Below are positions 63,482 through 64,000 of a DNA stretch of 64,000 nt, piece after piece. Every line of letters begins with the position of its first letter. Position 1 is the stretch's first letter. This DNA comes from Aeromicrobium camelliae (lineage in GTDB: Bacteria; Actinomycetota; Actinomycetes; Propionibacteriales; Nocardioidaceae): positions 62,001 through 126,000 of the forward strand of contig NZ_RQJX01000003.1 of NCBI RefSeq assembly GCF_003850045.1, written 5' to 3'. The notes below the pieces were generated by a model. It did not search any database. It saw nothing but the letters and a program-made list of their open reading frames with translations, and was not told where the DNA came from. The position numbers and the translations under genes were made by a program.

Positions 63482-63526
63482 GTCATCTTCCTCGCGTGTG
63501 GGAACGGGTGGGTGAGCCGCTGGTCA

Positions 63527-64000
63527 TCACGGGATCCCGTCCGGGTGGGTCTCGATCCAGTCCGCACCCGATGCGGCCGTCGCGTATTCGTCGATGGGCG
63601 CCGGGATCACGAGTTCGTCCGGCTCCTCGCCCGCGAGGATCTGCATGGCGGTCTGGGCGGCGAGCTCTCCGACCTTGATGCCCGAGATGTCGGTGACGCC
63701 CTTGAGGATCGCGTTGTCCTCGAGCATCTGCGCGGCCTGCGTGCTCATGTCACCGCCGAACACCACGGTCTGGCCCTCCAGGCCTCGCGAGCGGATCGCG
63801 CGCACGGCGCCGATCATCTGAGATCCGGCTTCGCCGTAGAACGCGTCGACATCGGGATGCGCGGTGATGATCTGCTCGGCACGCTCCACCGCGGCATCGA
63901 GCGTCAGGCCCTCCTGGTTGGCGACGATCTGCGCACCGGGCACCCGCTCCAGCAGAGCCGCCTCGAATCCCTCGCGGCGCTGGATGCAGACCTCGAACTG
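63527..64000 (-). CDS. Sugar ABC transporter substrate-binding protein, RbsB type (partial)
   Basis: C-terminal 157 residues of a periplasmic-binding-protein-like (Peripla_BP_4) solute receptor; the N-terminus and signal peptide lie beyond the right edge. Visible are EVCIQRREGFEAALLERVPG, DAFYGEAGSQMIGAVRAI and VVFGGDMSTQAAQML, typical of ribose/galactose receptors. First sugar-operon gene in view, 45 bp before the ATPase. Confidence 0.88.
   Translation of the reverse strand, partial: QFEVCIQRREGFEAALLERVPGAQIVANQEGLTLDAAVERAEQIITAHPDVDAFYGEAGSQMIGAVRAIRSRGLEGQTVVFGGDMSTQAAQMLEDNAILKGVTDISGIKVGELAAQTAMQILAGEEPDELVIPAPIDEYATAASGADWIETHPDGIP

Overview
The window is dense, high-GC DNA from an actinobacterial chromosome (Actinomycetota). 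Supporting signs are the strong G/C bias, many GTG starts, back-to-back operons joined by ATGA, GTGA or TGATG overlaps, an RmlC-RmlD fusion, a fruR-fruK-fruA phosphotransferase locus, and paired repeats carrying TGGTCGAGTAG / CTACTCGACCA. I cannot place it to genus. I see no tRNA, rRNA, CRISPR array, phage or transposase gene. Nearly everything is transport, catabolism and its regulation, so this looks like the metabolic-accessory part of a soil or plant-associated chromosome.

Layout. 1-5482: ketone/ester catabolism (alpha/beta hydrolase, Baeyer-Villiger-type monooxygenase, tautomerase, start of an ABC importer) with a divergent IclR regulator and a LysR regulator. 5494-9302: pseudouridine-5'-phosphate glycosidase with a full glucose-type PTS (IIBC + IIA) and an eIF2B-like protein, without the usual kinase. 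9496-13652: patatin phospholipase, MDR oxidoreductase, ArsR regulator and SulP transporter; the first two genes converge on an 86-bp palindrome. 13691-18989: fructose PTS operon fruR-fruK-fruA(IIBC)-IIA, with a divergent class II aldolase and HAD phosphatase. 19066-24450: TRAP transporter with a nitrilase-type amidase, an HpcH/HpaI aldolase and a divergent GntR regulator. 24465-31085: Ohr peroxidase, a 1033-residue STAND-like ATPase regulator, a REP-like repeat pair, a DrrAB-type exporter and a DeoR regulator. 31220-36833: APC permease, two FAD oxidoreductases and a glycerol-kinase-like FGGY kinase.

36942-47801: about 11 kb of co-directional genes reading TRAP P-Q-M, IclR, two SDRs, a divergent dehydroquinase-like protein, hydrolase, DUF35, thiolase, CoA-transferase, hydrolase and HAD phosphatase. 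It looks like one catabolic operon for an alicyclic or aromatic-derived acid that I cannot name. 47975-50198: a MalT-like LuxR regulator interrupted by a single-base frameshift. 50265-53576: dTDP-rhamnose synthesis (rmlA, divergent rmlB and an rmlC-rmlD fusion). 53577-64000: a De Ley-Doudoroff-type sugar acid operon (sugar ABC importer, MDR dehydrogenase, DUF4380, SDR, GntR, DgoD, KDPG aldolase, KDG kinase, SMP-30 lactonase) that runs off the right edge.

Points most worth a second look: the kinase-less PTS-PsuG-eIF2B-like set; the long TRAP/thiolase/DUF35/AroQ-like operon; and a shared palindrome TTCCG-N5-CGGAA in front of both operons that carry an IclR gene.
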